In this document: piece after piece, positions 1 through 7,910 of the stretch
Numbering within the stretch: position 1 is the first letter of the stretch
Layout: the number at the start of each line of letters is the position of its first letter
Origin: Microcaldota archaeon
GTDB lineage: Archaea; Micrarchaeota; Micrarchaeia; Micrarchaeales; CABMGC01
Assembly: GCA_028866785.1 (NCBI GenBank)
Contig: JAGWHN010000015.1
Span: forward strand, 1-20,179
Direction: 5' to 3'
Length of the DNA: 20,179 nucleotides
The notes under the pieces: generated by a model
Told to the model about the DNA's origin: nothing
Database searches by the model: none
The model's input: only the letters and a program-made list of their open reading frames with translations
Translations under genes and position numbers: made by a program

Positions 1-66
1 GACTCGCCAAACATGCCGGAGGGAGAGTGCGTGATAAAGATCACAACGGACGGAATAAAGGATTGA
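1..66 (+). CDS. C-terminal end of an upstream gene (partial)
   Basis: Frame 1 is open from the window edge to a TGA at 64-66 and ends in PEGECVIKITTDGIKD. Codon choice (GGA, AAG, ATA, GAG) matches the surrounding genes better than the other frames do. The stop lies 5 nt before the likely GTG start of dph5, so the two are probably co-transcribed. Too little remains to name the protein. The alternative is that this stretch is non-coding or an N-terminal extension of dph5. Confidence 0.45.
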   Translation, partial: DSPNMPEGECVIKITTDGIKD

Positions 67-71
67 GTATA

Positions 72-854
72 GTGCTTTTTCTAATCGGCATCGGGCTAAA
101 CAACAGGGACATACCCTACAGCGCGATAGACGACCTCAAGGGAGCAGATGAGGTCCTTGTGGACCAATACACCAATTTCATCACGGATGAGGACCTGGCA
201 TGGATCTCAGGCGAATTCGGCGTCTCGCCAAAGCTGATTCACAGGTCCGACCTTGAGGAGAACGCAAAAGTTATGGTCGAGAAGGCAAAGGAGAAGGACG
301 TTGCGCTTTTGGTGTCCGGAGACCCGCTTATAGCCACAACCCACCACACAATCCTTGACCTTGCGGCAAAGAAGGGCGTCGATTACATGGTTCACCACTC
401 CTCAAACATCTTTTCGGGCGGAATCGGGGAGAGCGGGCTTGACATCTACAAGTTCGGCCCAACGACCACCATCACGTTTTGGAGCGAGAAGTACAAGCCG
501 ACCTCGTTTATCGATGTAGTGAAGAGGAACTTCGAAAACGGGCAGCACACAATGGGACTTTGCGACTACCACTACAACGAGAAGAGAAAAATGAAGGTCG
601 CGGAGGCAATAGAGCTTCTGCATGTGGCCGATGAAACCAAGGGATACAACTTCATAACTGAGAAATCAAAGATCCTGGTCCTTGGGGACATAGGAAAGGA
701 GTCGCAGGAAATAAGATACCTCCAAGTTGGAAAGATCGGCAAGGAGGATCTAAGGGCATTTGAGGGAAAGGTAATCACGCTGATTATTCCAGGGCCGCTA
801 AACTTTGCTGAAGAGGAAGCCCTGGCAAAATTTCTGCAAACAAACCCTAGATAA
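72..854 (+). CDS. dph5: Diphthine synthase (Dph5)
   Basis: S-adenosylmethionine-dependent methyltransferase that methylates the modified histidine of elongation factor 2 during diphthamide synthesis in the cytosol. The protein begins MLFLIGIGLNNRDI, the usual first strand of the tetrapyrrole-methylase-like fold. It carries the conserved GDPLIATTH block (residues 83-91) and SGLDIYKFG (121-129). From the GTG at 72 it has 260 residues, normal for archaeal Dph5. The frame stays open to a GTG at 27, but that would add 15 hydrophilic residues before the first core strand and overlap the upstream gene, so 72 is preferred; a TTG at 63 is another option. Identity is secure from the motifs; only the start is uncertain. 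Confidence 0.93.
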   Translation: MLFLIGIGLNNRDIPYSAIDDLKGADEVLVDQYTNFITDEDLAWISGEFGVSPKLIHRSDLEENAKVMVEKAKEKDVALLVSGDPLIATTHHTILDLAAKKGVDYMVHHSSNIFSGGIGESGLDIYKFGPTTTITFWSEKYKPTSFIDVVKRNFENGQHTMGLCDYHYNEKRKMKVAEAIELLHVADETKGYNFITEKSKILVLGDIGKESQEIRYLQVGKIGKEDLRAFEGKVITLIIPGPLNFAEEEALAKFLQTNPR

Positions 855-858
855 TCTA

Positions 859-864
859 TTTAAA
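859..864 (+). promoter_or_regulatory. TATA box of the 886-1458 gene
   Basis: TTTAAA centred about 24.5 bp before the ATG at 886. This is the spacing expected if transcription starts at or next to the start codon, so the mRNA would be leaderless. Confidence 0.5.
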
Positions 865-885
865 ACCCTTTGAGCAACACAGACT

Positions 886-1458
886 ATGCAAAATGTATAT
901 AGAGCGGCTAGATCTGAGATAAAGCTTGCAATAAGCGTGCAGCTGCATAAGATGACTTCTAATTCGCCCGATGCTGAGCCTCCTATAAACTTTATGTCCC
1001 AACTTGCAAAATCTTTAGTCCCTGCAATGGCCAAAAATGAGATCCGTGCGCATGCGCTTGCAATTCCTTTAGTTGATGAAGTAGTCAGAGACTCCATAAA
1101 ACATCCAAACATAATCGAACTCGTTAATGCAGGGAATACGCTAAAAGCAGTTTCTTCCGATAAACTCACATATTACCGCGGAATTCGCGACAACCTTTAT
1201 GACTCACTTGACCGCGCCAAAAGAGAGTTGGACACAGCGTCAACAAAAATCAGAAGGAGGAGAAGCGAAATAACCACCTCTAAGGTAAACAGCCTTGCTG
1301 AGGTGCTGAATCTAAGGCAGTCTATAGTACAATTAACTTCTGGACTTGACAGTGTGCTCAATGCATCCGAAGTTATTACCAAAATCAGGCGTGAAATAAA
1401 TAATGCCTTTGAGCCCGAGTTTGAGGAAGCTAAAAATACATCGGAGCTCGTCAACTAA
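886..1458 (+). CDS. Hypothetical helical protein
   Basis: I do not recognise this 190-residue protein. It has no signal peptide and no membrane segment. The sequence is predominantly helical, with a charged middle region rich in Arg, Lys and Glu (about residues 105-135, including an IRRRRSE cluster) that could form a coiled coil. Arginine codons are a mix of CGN and AGA/AGG, whereas the flanking genes use almost only AGG, and the gene looks more A+T rich; both hint at a different history but are not proof. A TATA box at 859-864 fits a leaderless start at 886. The gene converges with the UPF0104 gene, with 5 bp between the stops. Confidence 0.7.
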   Translation: MQNVYRAARSEIKLAISVQLHKMTSNSPDAEPPINFMSQLAKSLVPAMAKNEIRAHALAIPLVDEVVRDSIKHPNIIELVNAGNTLKAVSSDKLTYYRGIRDNLYDSLDRAKRELDTASTKIRRRRSEITTSKVNSLAEVLNLRQSIVQLTSGLDSVLNASEVITKIRREINNAFEPEFEEAKNTSELVN

Positions 1459-1463
1459 TTGAT

Positions 1464-2468
1464 TTATTTCTCCCTCCAGTATCTAAGTGTGTAGAGCAGA
1501 GCGCCGAATCCAAAGAGCTGCACAAACCAGACATTAACAATTCTGGTGAAGATTGTTATTATTGCAGCGAGTCCCACGTCTATCCCATATCCGCCAAAGA
1601 ACGCCAGTATGAATCCAAGCAGCGTTGCGTCGGTCACCCCAATATTTGCAGGCAACCCGGTCAGCATCCCTAGCAGGGTCGAAACCGCATATATGAAAAC
1701 AATTGTCCCGAGATCTCCAATCCCTACATTGATCCCGAAGGCTAGCATCACAAAATAAAGGCTCAGGCCGTTTAGTATGGTTGCGGGTATCGCGCAAAGC
1801 AGCGAATAGATGTAAACCGGCAGCCCAAGTTTTTTATTGTGCGAAAAGTAGCTGTCCCCAACTGCAAAGAGCCCGCGCAAGAACTTAAATTTTCTAAGGC
1901 GCCTGCTGAAGATTGAGTAAGCCCCCTTGTTGTAGAGGAAAATGAATGGGATGAAAAGCAGCAAGCTTGCCCCGATTGAAATTTCTATATATTGCCTTAC
2001 CAAGAGCGCCGCAGCAACCGCAACAATTGCAAATCCCACAAAGTCGGTAAATATGTCCGCGACCACCGCAGGAAACGAGGTCCCTATGCCTGCGCCAGTC
2101 AGCCTATTTATCGTGTAGGAGCCGATCGCCCTGCCCCATCTTCCGGGCGTTATATCCATCGAGTACATCGAAAGGTAAATTATCAGATTCTGGAACGCCT
2201 TTATCCTGATCCCGAGCCTTTTCATGTAGAGCTGCCATTTTGGGAAGCGGAGCAAATAGCTGACGAACACAATCCCAAGCGCCTGAAGGAAATAGGAGGG
2301 CCTTATCGACTCCACGCTTGAAATAAATCTGCCGACCCCAACGCTGTACACTCCAAATGCGGCAATCACAACGAAAACGATGAAGCTGAAGAACAGGATC
2401 AGAAAGAGAATCTTCTGGTAGTCCCTAACCTTTTTCCTGTAAGCCTCTCTTTGGTTGCTCTTCGCCAT
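1464..2468 (-). CDS. UPF0104 / LPG-synthase-type membrane protein
   Basis: A 334-residue polytopic membrane protein with about eight hydrophobic segments after a basic N-terminus (first segment about residues 20-42). Two family hallmarks are visible: PGRWGRAIGSY at 108-118, corresponding to the family's P-G-R-x-G-E-like motif, and LPANIGVTD at 272-280, corresponding to the usual P-x-x-(G/N)-x-G-V-x-E motif. This family (lysylphosphatidylglycerol synthase transmembrane region) includes archaeal proteins linked to surface glycosylation such as AglD and bacterial MprF flippase domains; which role applies here cannot be read from sequence. The start lies 4 nt after the taw1 stop, so it is almost certainly the second gene of a taw1 operon. 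Confidence 0.8.
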   Translation of the reverse strand: MAKSNQREAYRKKVRDYQKILFLILFFSFIVFVVIAAFGVYSVGVGRFISSVESIRPSYFLQALGIVFVSYLLRFPKWQLYMKRLGIRIKAFQNLIIYLSMYSMDITPGRWGRAIGSYTINRLTGAGIGTSFPAVVADIFTDFVGFAIVAVAAALLVRQYIEISIGASLLLFIPFIFLYNKGAYSIFSRRLRKFKFLRGLFAVGDSYFSHNKKLGLPVYIYSLLCAIPATILNGLSLYFVMLAFGINVGIGDLGTIVFIYAVSTLLGMLTGLPANIGVTDATLLGFILAFFGGYGIDVGLAAIITIFTRIVNVWFVQLFGFGALLYTLRYWREK

Positions 2469-2472
2469 GCAA

Positions 2473-3495
2473 TCATTTGAGGAAGTTGATTATTCTCCTG
2501 CTTGCAACCTCCTCGCTGGCCGAAAGAAGCACAGTCCTGCTGTGGTCATGGCAATCCGTGAATAAGTACCCAGATTCCGCTGCAATCTGCTTTGAAAATT
2601 CGACAACCTCCTCCAGCCTTGGCATCTGCTCGTATGTCAGGTGCCTCTCCTCGCTCCTTGCGCCGCCTACAAACGAGAAGCCCTTCACCTCAACGTAGTC
2701 TGGCTTTCCCTTAGCGATTAGGTCCGCATACCCTTTCGCATCCACCATGTTGACTCCCTTCACCAAAGTGAGCCTGAAGACCCTTCGCGTCTTTAGCTCT
2801 GCAAAGACCTTGAGGAACTCCTGGAAGTTCTTCCACGCGTTGAGCGTCTTCGCCCTTGCAGTGACATTGTAGACCTCTTCATTCGGGGCTTGTATAGAAA
2901 CGTAAAGCTGGGTCGGCATGACCGTCAGTTTGCGGATCGCATTCACCATCGTTCCATTCGTCACAATGAATGTGCTTATCTTCCTTTTGTGGAACGCCTC
3001 GATCAGCATGTTCATGTGCGGGTAGAAGAACGGCTCTCCGGTTAGGCTCAGCGCAACATGCGCAGGGTCGTTTGCCTCCCTCCATCTTTGCAGGTCTGTC
3101 TTTGGATTTTCCTTGAAGCCGCTCACAAGCTTTCTCTGCTCCACTATCAATCCATCAACAATCGAGTCTGGGTCGTCCCAGCTGCCAAGCGCGTTTAGCT
3201 CGTTCCAGTTTATCCCAACCTCCTCAGGGATAATCCTCCAGCAGAAGCTGCATGAGAGGTTGCACCCAATCGCGGGGGTCGATTGCATGCACCTCCAGCT
3301 CTTGATTCCGTAGAACCTGTGCTTGTAGCATGTCGCTCCCTCAAGCTGCATGCTGCTTGCCGTGTATGTGCATGTCTTGACCGCAGAGTGCCTTCCCACA
3401 AAGTGGTAGCCCTGCCTTGTCATCATCGCCTTTAGCTCCTCCGGAACCTGCGGGGATGAGGCTGGCCTTTGCACCTGGACTTGCGTGTCGCTCAT
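2473..3495 (-). CDS. taw1: tRNA 4-demethylwyosine synthase (Taw1)
   Basis: Radical SAM enzyme that condenses pyruvate with N1-methylguanosine-37 of tRNA-Phe to form 4-demethylwyosine, the tricyclic base next to the anticodon. The radical-SAM cluster motif is GCNLSCSFCWR, with cysteines 78, 82 and 85 (C-x3-C-x2-C). A second set, C42, C56 and C69, lies N-terminal at nearly the spacing of the three extra cluster ligands known in the family, within the typical surroundings ATCYKHRFYGIKSWRC. LSLTGEPFFYPHM is the glycine/GE-type SAM-binding segment. At 340 residues it is of normal length. The gene heads a two-gene operon with the UPF0104 protein and diverges from endA, another tRNA-maturation gene. 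Confidence 0.95.
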   Translation of the reverse strand: MSDTQVQVQRPASSPQVPEELKAMMTRQGYHFVGRHSAVKTCTYTASSMQLEGATCYKHRFYGIKSWRCMQSTPAIGCNLSCSFCWRIIPEEVGINWNELNALGSWDDPDSIVDGLIVEQRKLVSGFKENPKTDLQRWREANDPAHVALSLTGEPFFYPHMNMLIEAFHKRKISTFIVTNGTMVNAIRKLTVMPTQLYVSIQAPNEEVYNVTARAKTLNAWKNFQEFLKVFAELKTRRVFRLTLVKGVNMVDAKGYADLIAKGKPDYVEVKGFSFVGGARSEERHLTYEQMPRLEEVVEFSKQIAAESGYLFTDCHDHSRTVLLSASEEVASRRIINFLK

Positions 3496-3530
3496 TTTTG
3501 CACCGAAATAATGCTATTTGGCACTGAAGA

Positions 3531-3538
3531 TTTTAATA
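3531..3538 (-). promoter_or_regulatory. Putative TATA box of taw1
   Basis: On the minus strand this reads TATTAAAA, about 39 bp before the taw1 ATG, predicting a short leader of roughly 13 nt. An imperfect palindrome (3503-3521) lies between it and the start codon. Confidence 0.35.
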
Positions 3539-3599
3539 GGCTCTTCTATTGGCAATCTCACATCAATATTAACCTTTTCCGCTCATTAGATACGATTCA

Positions 3600-4748
3600 A
3601 TGTCTCTGCTAATTTCCATCCAAGGCAGCAAGATCTCTGTCCCTGACCAGGCGACAAGGGACCAGCTTGAGCGAGGCTACTATGGATCTCTTTCAAATGG
3701 AAAGCTTAGCCTGATTCCGGAGGAGGCCCTCTACTTGATGGATGTGAGAAATGCTCAGTGCCTCTCAAATAAGAAATCAGTGAGCTTTGCGCAGGCGGCA
3801 TCTAGATTCGATGGCAAGAAGTTGATGACCAGGTATTTTGCCTACAAGGACTGGAGGGACCGCGGCCTAATCCTCAAATCTGCAGACTCGAAATACTTTC
3901 TTCCCCATGCAACCCCGCTCAAAAAGTATCCTGCCTCCAAACTCTCCCTTCCGAGCTTCAAGATGAGGGGCAGCTTCTTCAAGCACGATTTGCTCTCAAT
4001 TGTTGACGATGCAGAAAAGGGAAAAGAGATCTACGAAAAGCTCTGGTTCGGCCAGTACGGGACATACAAGGCTGCTGACAGGGGGCAGCTAAACAAGCTT
4101 GACGCATACGAGACCCTCTTCCTGATGGAAAAGGGGAGGCTCACGCTCTCAAACGCCACAAAGAAGAGCGTGCTTGCCCAGGCAAAGGGTAGAAGGAAGG
4201 ATTTCCCGAAGCTCTATGAGGTTTACAAGGACTTCAGGGAGCACGGATATGTGATTAAGACGGGATTCAAGTTCGGGACGCACTTTAGGGTTTATTTCCC
4301 GGGCGCAAGGCCGATCAAGGATGACAACTGGGTCCACTCAAAGCATGTGATCCAGGTCTTCCCAAAGGAATCAAAGCTCCTAATTTCCGAGTGGGCAAGG
4401 GCGATCAGGGTCGCGCACTCCGTCAGAAAGACCTTCATCCTTGCAATTCCGGGCAAGGCAAAGAGAACAAAGGTCGGGGTTGACTACATCCTCTACCACA
4501 GAAGGGGCGGTGACACCGACGTTCCGGGCAAGGCTCCCCCAAAGTACGCGATGCTCTCGCTTAGCGAAGAGGAGTACATTGGAGGAACGGAACTCTCAGG
4601 CGCAATCAATGAGGCGCAGCGAAGAAAGCTAGAGCTTGTCCTCGCAATTGCGGACAGGGAAACCGCAGTGACCTACTACAAAGTGAAGCGAATCGAGCTC
4701 CCAAAGAGCAAGCACGACTACTACGAAATCGATTGGATGCAGCCTTGA
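3600..4748 (+). CDS. endA: tRNA-splicing endonuclease, three-unit type
   Basis: Cuts the bulge-helix-bulge of intron-containing precursor tRNAs. The catalytic triad is visible in the second half: Y232 (FRVYFPG), H246 (WVHSKH) and K277 (SVRKTF). The 382-residue chain contains an internal duplication. Residues about 26-95 (YYGSLSNGKLSL ... YFAYKDWRDRGLILK) align with about 150-222 (FGQYGTYKAADRGQL ... YEVYKDFREHGYVIK), so an N-terminal-type unit precedes a complete catalytic unit. A further C-terminal-type unit (about 312-370, ending LVLAIADRETAVTYYKVKRI) follows. This order, N-unit, full unit, C-unit, matches the three-unit homodimeric enzyme described from ARMAN archaea rather than the usual single-unit form of about 180 residues. 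It diverges from taw1. Confidence 0.9.
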   Translation: MSLLISIQGSKISVPDQATRDQLERGYYGSLSNGKLSLIPEEALYLMDVRNAQCLSNKKSVSFAQAASRFDGKKLMTRYFAYKDWRDRGLILKSADSKYFLPHATPLKKYPASKLSLPSFKMRGSFFKHDLLSIVDDAEKGKEIYEKLWFGQYGTYKAADRGQLNKLDAYETLFLMEKGRLTLSNATKKSVLAQAKGRRKDFPKLYEVYKDFREHGYVIKTGFKFGTHFRVYFPGARPIKDDNWVHSKHVIQVFPKESKLLISEWARAIRVAHSVRKTFILAIPGKAKRTKVGVDYILYHRRGGDTDVPGKAPPKYAMLSLSEEEYIGGTELSGAINEAQRRKLELVLAIADRETAVTYYKVKRIELPKSKHDYYEIDWMQP

Positions 4749-4773
4749 GAGAGCTTCCACTAATCTGAAAAAC

Positions 4774-4781
4774 TTTATAAA
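4774..4781 (+). promoter_or_regulatory. TATA box of the PRC-barrel gene
   Basis: TTTATAAA centred about 35 bp before the ATG at 4813, giving a predicted leader of about 10 nt that contains the purine-rich AGGCGATAGA. Confidence 0.5.
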
Positions 4782-4812
4782 TCTATAATAACTAAGCTAA
4801 GCAGGCGATAGA

Positions 4813-5094
4813 ATGAAAATATCAGACATATATCACATGGATATCTACAGCGATTCCGGGCAATATCTTGGCGATGTTCAGGATGTTATCGTGGATTTGG
4901 AGAGGGGAGAACTCAGCAGGCTGCTAACAGTCCCATGGAAGAATGCGAAGGGGGACGTAAAGGTTGTCCTAAGGCAGAAGAGCATTCTCTACAAGAATGT
5001 TAAGAATGTCGGAGACGTGGTGCTAGTTTCTTCAGTTCCTGGAACAAAGGCAGAAGATGTTTCAAGGGAAGAGGCAAGCGATCTCTCAAGATAA
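4813..5094 (+). CDS. PRC-barrel domain protein
   Basis: A 93-residue protein made almost entirely of one PRC-barrel: MKISDIYHMDIYSDSGQYLG (strands with the typical turn before G), then DVQDVIVDLERGELSRLLTV and a closing VLVSSVP strand. Small archaeal PRC-barrel proteins occur in RNA-processing contexts and, as CdpB-type proteins, as FtsZ/SepF division-ring partners in Euryarchaeota; neither can be assigned from sequence alone. It has its own promoter, is followed by a hairpin plus T-run, and converges with dcd, so it is probably monocistronic. The last 15 residues are acidic and likely disordered. Confidence 0.8.
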   Translation: MKISDIYHMDIYSDSGQYLGDVQDVIVDLERGELSRLLTVPWKNAKGDVKVVLRQKSILYKNVKNVGDVVLVSSVPGTKAEDVSREEASDLSR

Positions 5095-5109
5095 TTTTTG
5101 TTTTAAGTC

Positions 5110-5140
5110 AGGGGATAAACTCCCCTTGTATTTTATTTTT
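5110..5140 (+). terminator. Hairpin plus T-rich terminator after the PRC-barrel gene
   Basis: A perfect 6-bp stem (AGGGGA at 5110-5115, TCCCCT at 5121-5126) with loop TAAAC, followed by TGTATTTTATTTTT. A T-run (TTTTTGTTTT) also precedes it directly after the stop. T-runs alone can terminate archaeal transcription; the hairpin may add to this or serve dcd from the other strand. Confidence 0.5.
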
Positions 5141-5164
5141 CCCTTAGCGAAAGCTCTGCTCTAA

Positions 5165-5704
5165 TTAATCAGTGATAGGCTTTGGAAGTCTGACTCCGCG
5201 CTGTGAATTGTAGCCTCCCTGATATGCCTTCTCGACCCTACTTGTAGCCTTGATGAATACGATGTGAGCAAATCTTGCCATCGGCTTAATCTTTATCTTG
5301 TAAGGCGCGTTGTTGATTACTTCAAGAGTTATCGTGCCCTTGAATCCTGCGTCAATTATGGTAGGCGGCATTGAAAGCCCGTGCCTTGCCCATGTGCTTC
5401 TCAGCTCAACAAATCCGACCACATCATCGGGCATGCTAATGAACTCGTTTGTGGAAAGAAGGACCTGCTCCTTGCCTCCTATAACTATTTCCTTAACTCC
5501 CTTCTCTATGTTGAATGCGGATTCTATGGTGTCCTTGTCTTCAGGCTCCATCACAAAAACGTCTCCCATCTGCTTGTGCCTTCCTATCTCGTCCGCAAGC
5601 CTGAAGTCCACACCATTTTCCCTCACAATTGTCTCGGAAAATGGGTCGATTATCAGCCTCTTGCTGTTTATCATGTTCATTAAGTCAAAGTCGGATAGTA
5701 TCAT
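5165..5704 (-). CDS. dcd: dCTP deaminase
   Basis: Nucleotide-pool enzyme that deaminates dCTP to dUTP for dTMP supply; some archaeal members also hydrolyse dUTP. The 179-residue protein shows the DCD/dUTPase core: VELRSTWARHGLSMPP (residues 99-114, with conserved R102, S103 and R107), DAGFKGTITLEVINN (118-132, catalytic glutamate E128) and the C-terminal AYQGGYNSQRG loop (160-170) that closes over the triphosphate. Whether it is bifunctional like the methanogen enzyme cannot be decided by eye. A TATA-like TTATTATAAT on the minus strand (about 5724-5733) sits about 25 bp before the ATG, consistent with a leaderless mRNA. It diverges from tRNA-Glu. Confidence 0.92.
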   Translation of the reverse strand: MILSDFDLMNMINSKRLIIDPFSETIVRENGVDFRLADEIGRHKQMGDVFVMEPEDKDTIESAFNIEKGVKEIVIGGKEQVLLSTNEFISMPDDVVGFVELRSTWARHGLSMPPTIIDAGFKGTITLEVINNAPYKIKIKPMARFAHIVFIKATSRVEKAYQGGYNSQRGVRLPKPITD

Positions 5705-5772
5705 TTAACCCCCAATAAGCACATTATAATAAATTAGCGAGCAATAAAGATTAATACCTATTGTTGTTAGGC

Positions 5773-5847
5773 GCTCCCATCGTCTAGTCCGGTCAAGGAC
5801 GTGAGGCTTTCAACCTTAAAACTCGGGTTCAAATCCCGATGGGAGCA
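5773..5847 (+). tRNA. trnE: tRNA-Glu (anticodon UUC)
   Basis: Folds as a full cloverleaf of 75 nt. Acceptor stem GCTCCCA/TGGGAGC (7 bp). D arm GTCT...GGAC. Anticodon stem TGAGG/CCTTA with loop CTTTCAA, giving anticodon TTC (Glu). T stem TCGGG/CCCGA with loop TTCAAAT. The discriminator base is A and CCA is not encoded. There is no intron. The ATG of the prolyl oligopeptidase begins 2 nt after the mature 3' end. Confidence 0.95.
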
Positions 5848-5848
5848 G

Positions 5849-7909
5849 ATGTTTTTCGGTGTAACATTGGACTTTCCCAAGACAAAAATAGTCAAGTTTC
5901 ACGAAACGCTACACGGAGTGCGGATAACCGATAATTATCGCTGGCTTGAAGCGGATAACACAAAGGAGATCAAAGCCTGGATCAAGAGGCAAAATCTGTT
6001 CTCCGCTAAGTTCATCGGCAAAACGAGTGCCAAAAAAGATCTCTCCAGAAAGTTTAGGGGACTGTTTAATGTTGAAGGCTTTAGCCTTATCCAGCAGAGG
6101 AGGCAAAGAGACGGGGCATGGAGGTACTTTCAAAATCGGCGCCACCCCAAACAAGATTTTTCGGTATTGTATTATCGCGACGGTAAAGCGGGAAAAGCCA
6201 AAGTCGCCTTTAATCCTAACACTCTTCTTAAAAAAGGATTGGAACAGCTATACTGGGCGATCCCATCTCCGGACGGAACTTTACTCGCCTATGCCGTCTC
6301 GCAAAAAGGCGGCGATAGGGCGTCAATTAAAATTAAGGAAATAGGTTCCAGCAAGTTTTTGCCAGATGCAATCCCGCCGCTTAGATACGTTGGCCTTTCC
6401 TGGCTTAATGACTCCTCCGGATTCTACTACACCAAATGGCTTGAGGATGTGCCTGAGGATCGTTCAAGAGACTCCTCGGTATACTTTCACAAACTAGGAA
6501 CCAGCTACACCAATGATGTTCCCATATTTGGCAAAAAGCTGGAATCTATGAAATTCGTTTCAACGAAAATTTCCAGCGATGATAAGTACCTGATCATTAA
6601 TGTGGAATTCGGATGGGCTTCCAACGAGATATACTGCAAACCAATTGGTAACTCAAAACCTGCCCGAAAAATAATCTCGGGAATAAATGCAAATTTTACC
6701 CCTCTGCAAATAATTAACGACCAGCTCTATGTACTAACCAATTACAAAGCGATAAACGGGAGAATAATAAAGGTGGACCTTGCATCGCCATCCGAGCAAA
6801 ACTGGGTCGAAATTATCCCGGAAAATTCCAACGTGATTGAAGCTGCAGCTCTGTTGAAATCAAAGATCGTGTTGGTTTATTTAGAAAATGTTAGTTCGGT
6901 AGTATCCCTGTATTCCCTTCTGGGCAAGCATGAATACCGTCTTCCTCTGCCCCCTCGCGGAACCGCCTCCCTGAATACCAACTTTGAATCCGATGACCTC
7001 TCCCTAATGTTTAGCTCATTTCTAATTCCGTCTACGCTATACAACTATAATCTTAGCTCTAGAAAACTTTCATTGATTGAGCAAAGCAAGCAGAAGTTTA
7101 AATCCGGCGCATTCGAGAGCAAACAAGTTCGGTACAAGTCTGAAGACGGAACCCGCATCCCTATGTTTATTACTCATAGAAAAGGAATGAAGTTAAACGG
7201 AAAGAACCCCTGTGTGATCGAGGGCTATGGTGGCTTTGCATCAGGCATGTTGCCCTATTTCAATATTCTAATAATCCCTTTCCTTGAAAAAGGCGGAATA
7301 TACGCCATCCCTTCGCTAAGAGGGGGAAGCGAATATGGCAAGAAATGGCATGATTTGGGAAAGGGCAAAAATAAACAGAATACTTTTGATGATATGATCA
7401 ACGCCGCAAAATGGCTTATCTCCAAAAAATACACGAGCCCCTCCAAATTGGGCATAATGGGTGCAAGCAATGGGGGACTTTTGGTGGCGGCCTGCATGAT
7501 TCAGCACCCCGAACTCTTCAAAGCCGTTATTTGCGGCGTTCCACTCACCGATATGCTTAGATTTCATAAATTCGGCGGAGGAAAGCTGTGGGTTGACGAA
7601 TACGGCAACCCTAACACAAGGGAAGAATTCGCACGCCTCAGGAAATATTCGCCCTACCAAAATGTCAAAACGAACTACAACTATCCCTCAACGCTTATCA
7701 CAACCTCTGATAATGATACAAGAACTGGTCCCATGCACGCATTCAAATTTGCTGCAATACTACAGGCATCAAAAAAGCAGCAAAATCCAATTCTGCTAAG
7801 AGTTGAAAAAAATGCAGGGCATAACTCCTCAACAATTCCCCTGAAGAATAGAATCGACTCCTATTCGACAAAATGGGCATTTCTTTTTGATCAGTTAGGC
7901 GTGAAATAG
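5849..7909 (+). CDS. Prolyl oligopeptidase (S9A family)
   Basis: Cytosolic serine peptidase that cleaves short peptides after proline. From the ATG at 5849 the protein has 686 residues, the normal length, and starts directly with the family N-terminus (FPKTKIVKFHETLHG ... NYRWLEADN). An N-terminal beta-propeller region (about 70-420) precedes the alpha/beta-hydrolase domain. The catalytic triad is visible: S540 in GASNGG, D623 in DNDTR with R625 matching the substrate-binding arginine, and H658 in NAGHNS. The frame is open upstream, but that stretch is tRNA-Glu. There is no room for a separate promoter, so the gene probably shares the tRNA transcript. About a third of its arginine codons are CGN while neighbours use mostly AGG, suggesting acquisition from elsewhere, perhaps bacteria. 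Confidence 0.93.
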   Translation: MFFGVTLDFPKTKIVKFHETLHGVRITDNYRWLEADNTKEIKAWIKRQNLFSAKFIGKTSAKKDLSRKFRGLFNVEGFSLIQQRRQRDGAWRYFQNRRHPKQDFSVLYYRDGKAGKAKVAFNPNTLLKKGLEQLYWAIPSPDGTLLAYAVSQKGGDRASIKIKEIGSSKFLPDAIPPLRYVGLSWLNDSSGFYYTKWLEDVPEDRSRDSSVYFHKLGTSYTNDVPIFGKKLESMKFVSTKISSDDKYLIINVEFGWASNEIYCKPIGNSKPARKIISGINANFTPLQIINDQLYVLTNYKAINGRIIKVDLASPSEQNWVEIIPENSNVIEAAALLKSKIVLVYLENVSSVVSLYSLLGKHEYRLPLPPRGTASLNTNFESDDLSLMFSSFLIPSTLYNYNLSSRKLSLIEQSKQKFKSGAFESKQVRYKSEDGTRIPMFITHRKGMKLNGKNPCVIEGYGGFASGMLPYFNILIIPFLEKGGIYAIPSLRGGSEYGKKWHDLGKGKNKQNTFDDMINAAKWLISKKYTSPSKLGIMGASNGGLLVAACMIQHPELFKAVICGVPLTDMLRFHKFGGGKLWVDEYGNPNTREEFARLRKYSPYQNVKTNYNYPSTLITTSDNDTRTGPMHAFKFAAILQASKKQQNPILLRVEKNAGHNSSTIPLKNRIDSYSTKWAFLFDQLGVK

Positions 7910-7910
7910 G

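Noticed and set aside
1992..2321. Open frame of 109 codons on the plus strand
   Set aside because: It is antisense to the UPF0104 membrane-protein gene, whose motifs and codon use are clear; the plus-strand product is a low-hydrophobicity Arg-rich shadow with no family resemblance.
5801..5848. N-terminal extension of the prolyl oligopeptidase starting at 5801
   Set aside because: These bases are the 3' half of tRNA-Glu; the peptide has no family similarity, while the ATG at 5849 gives the normal N-terminus.
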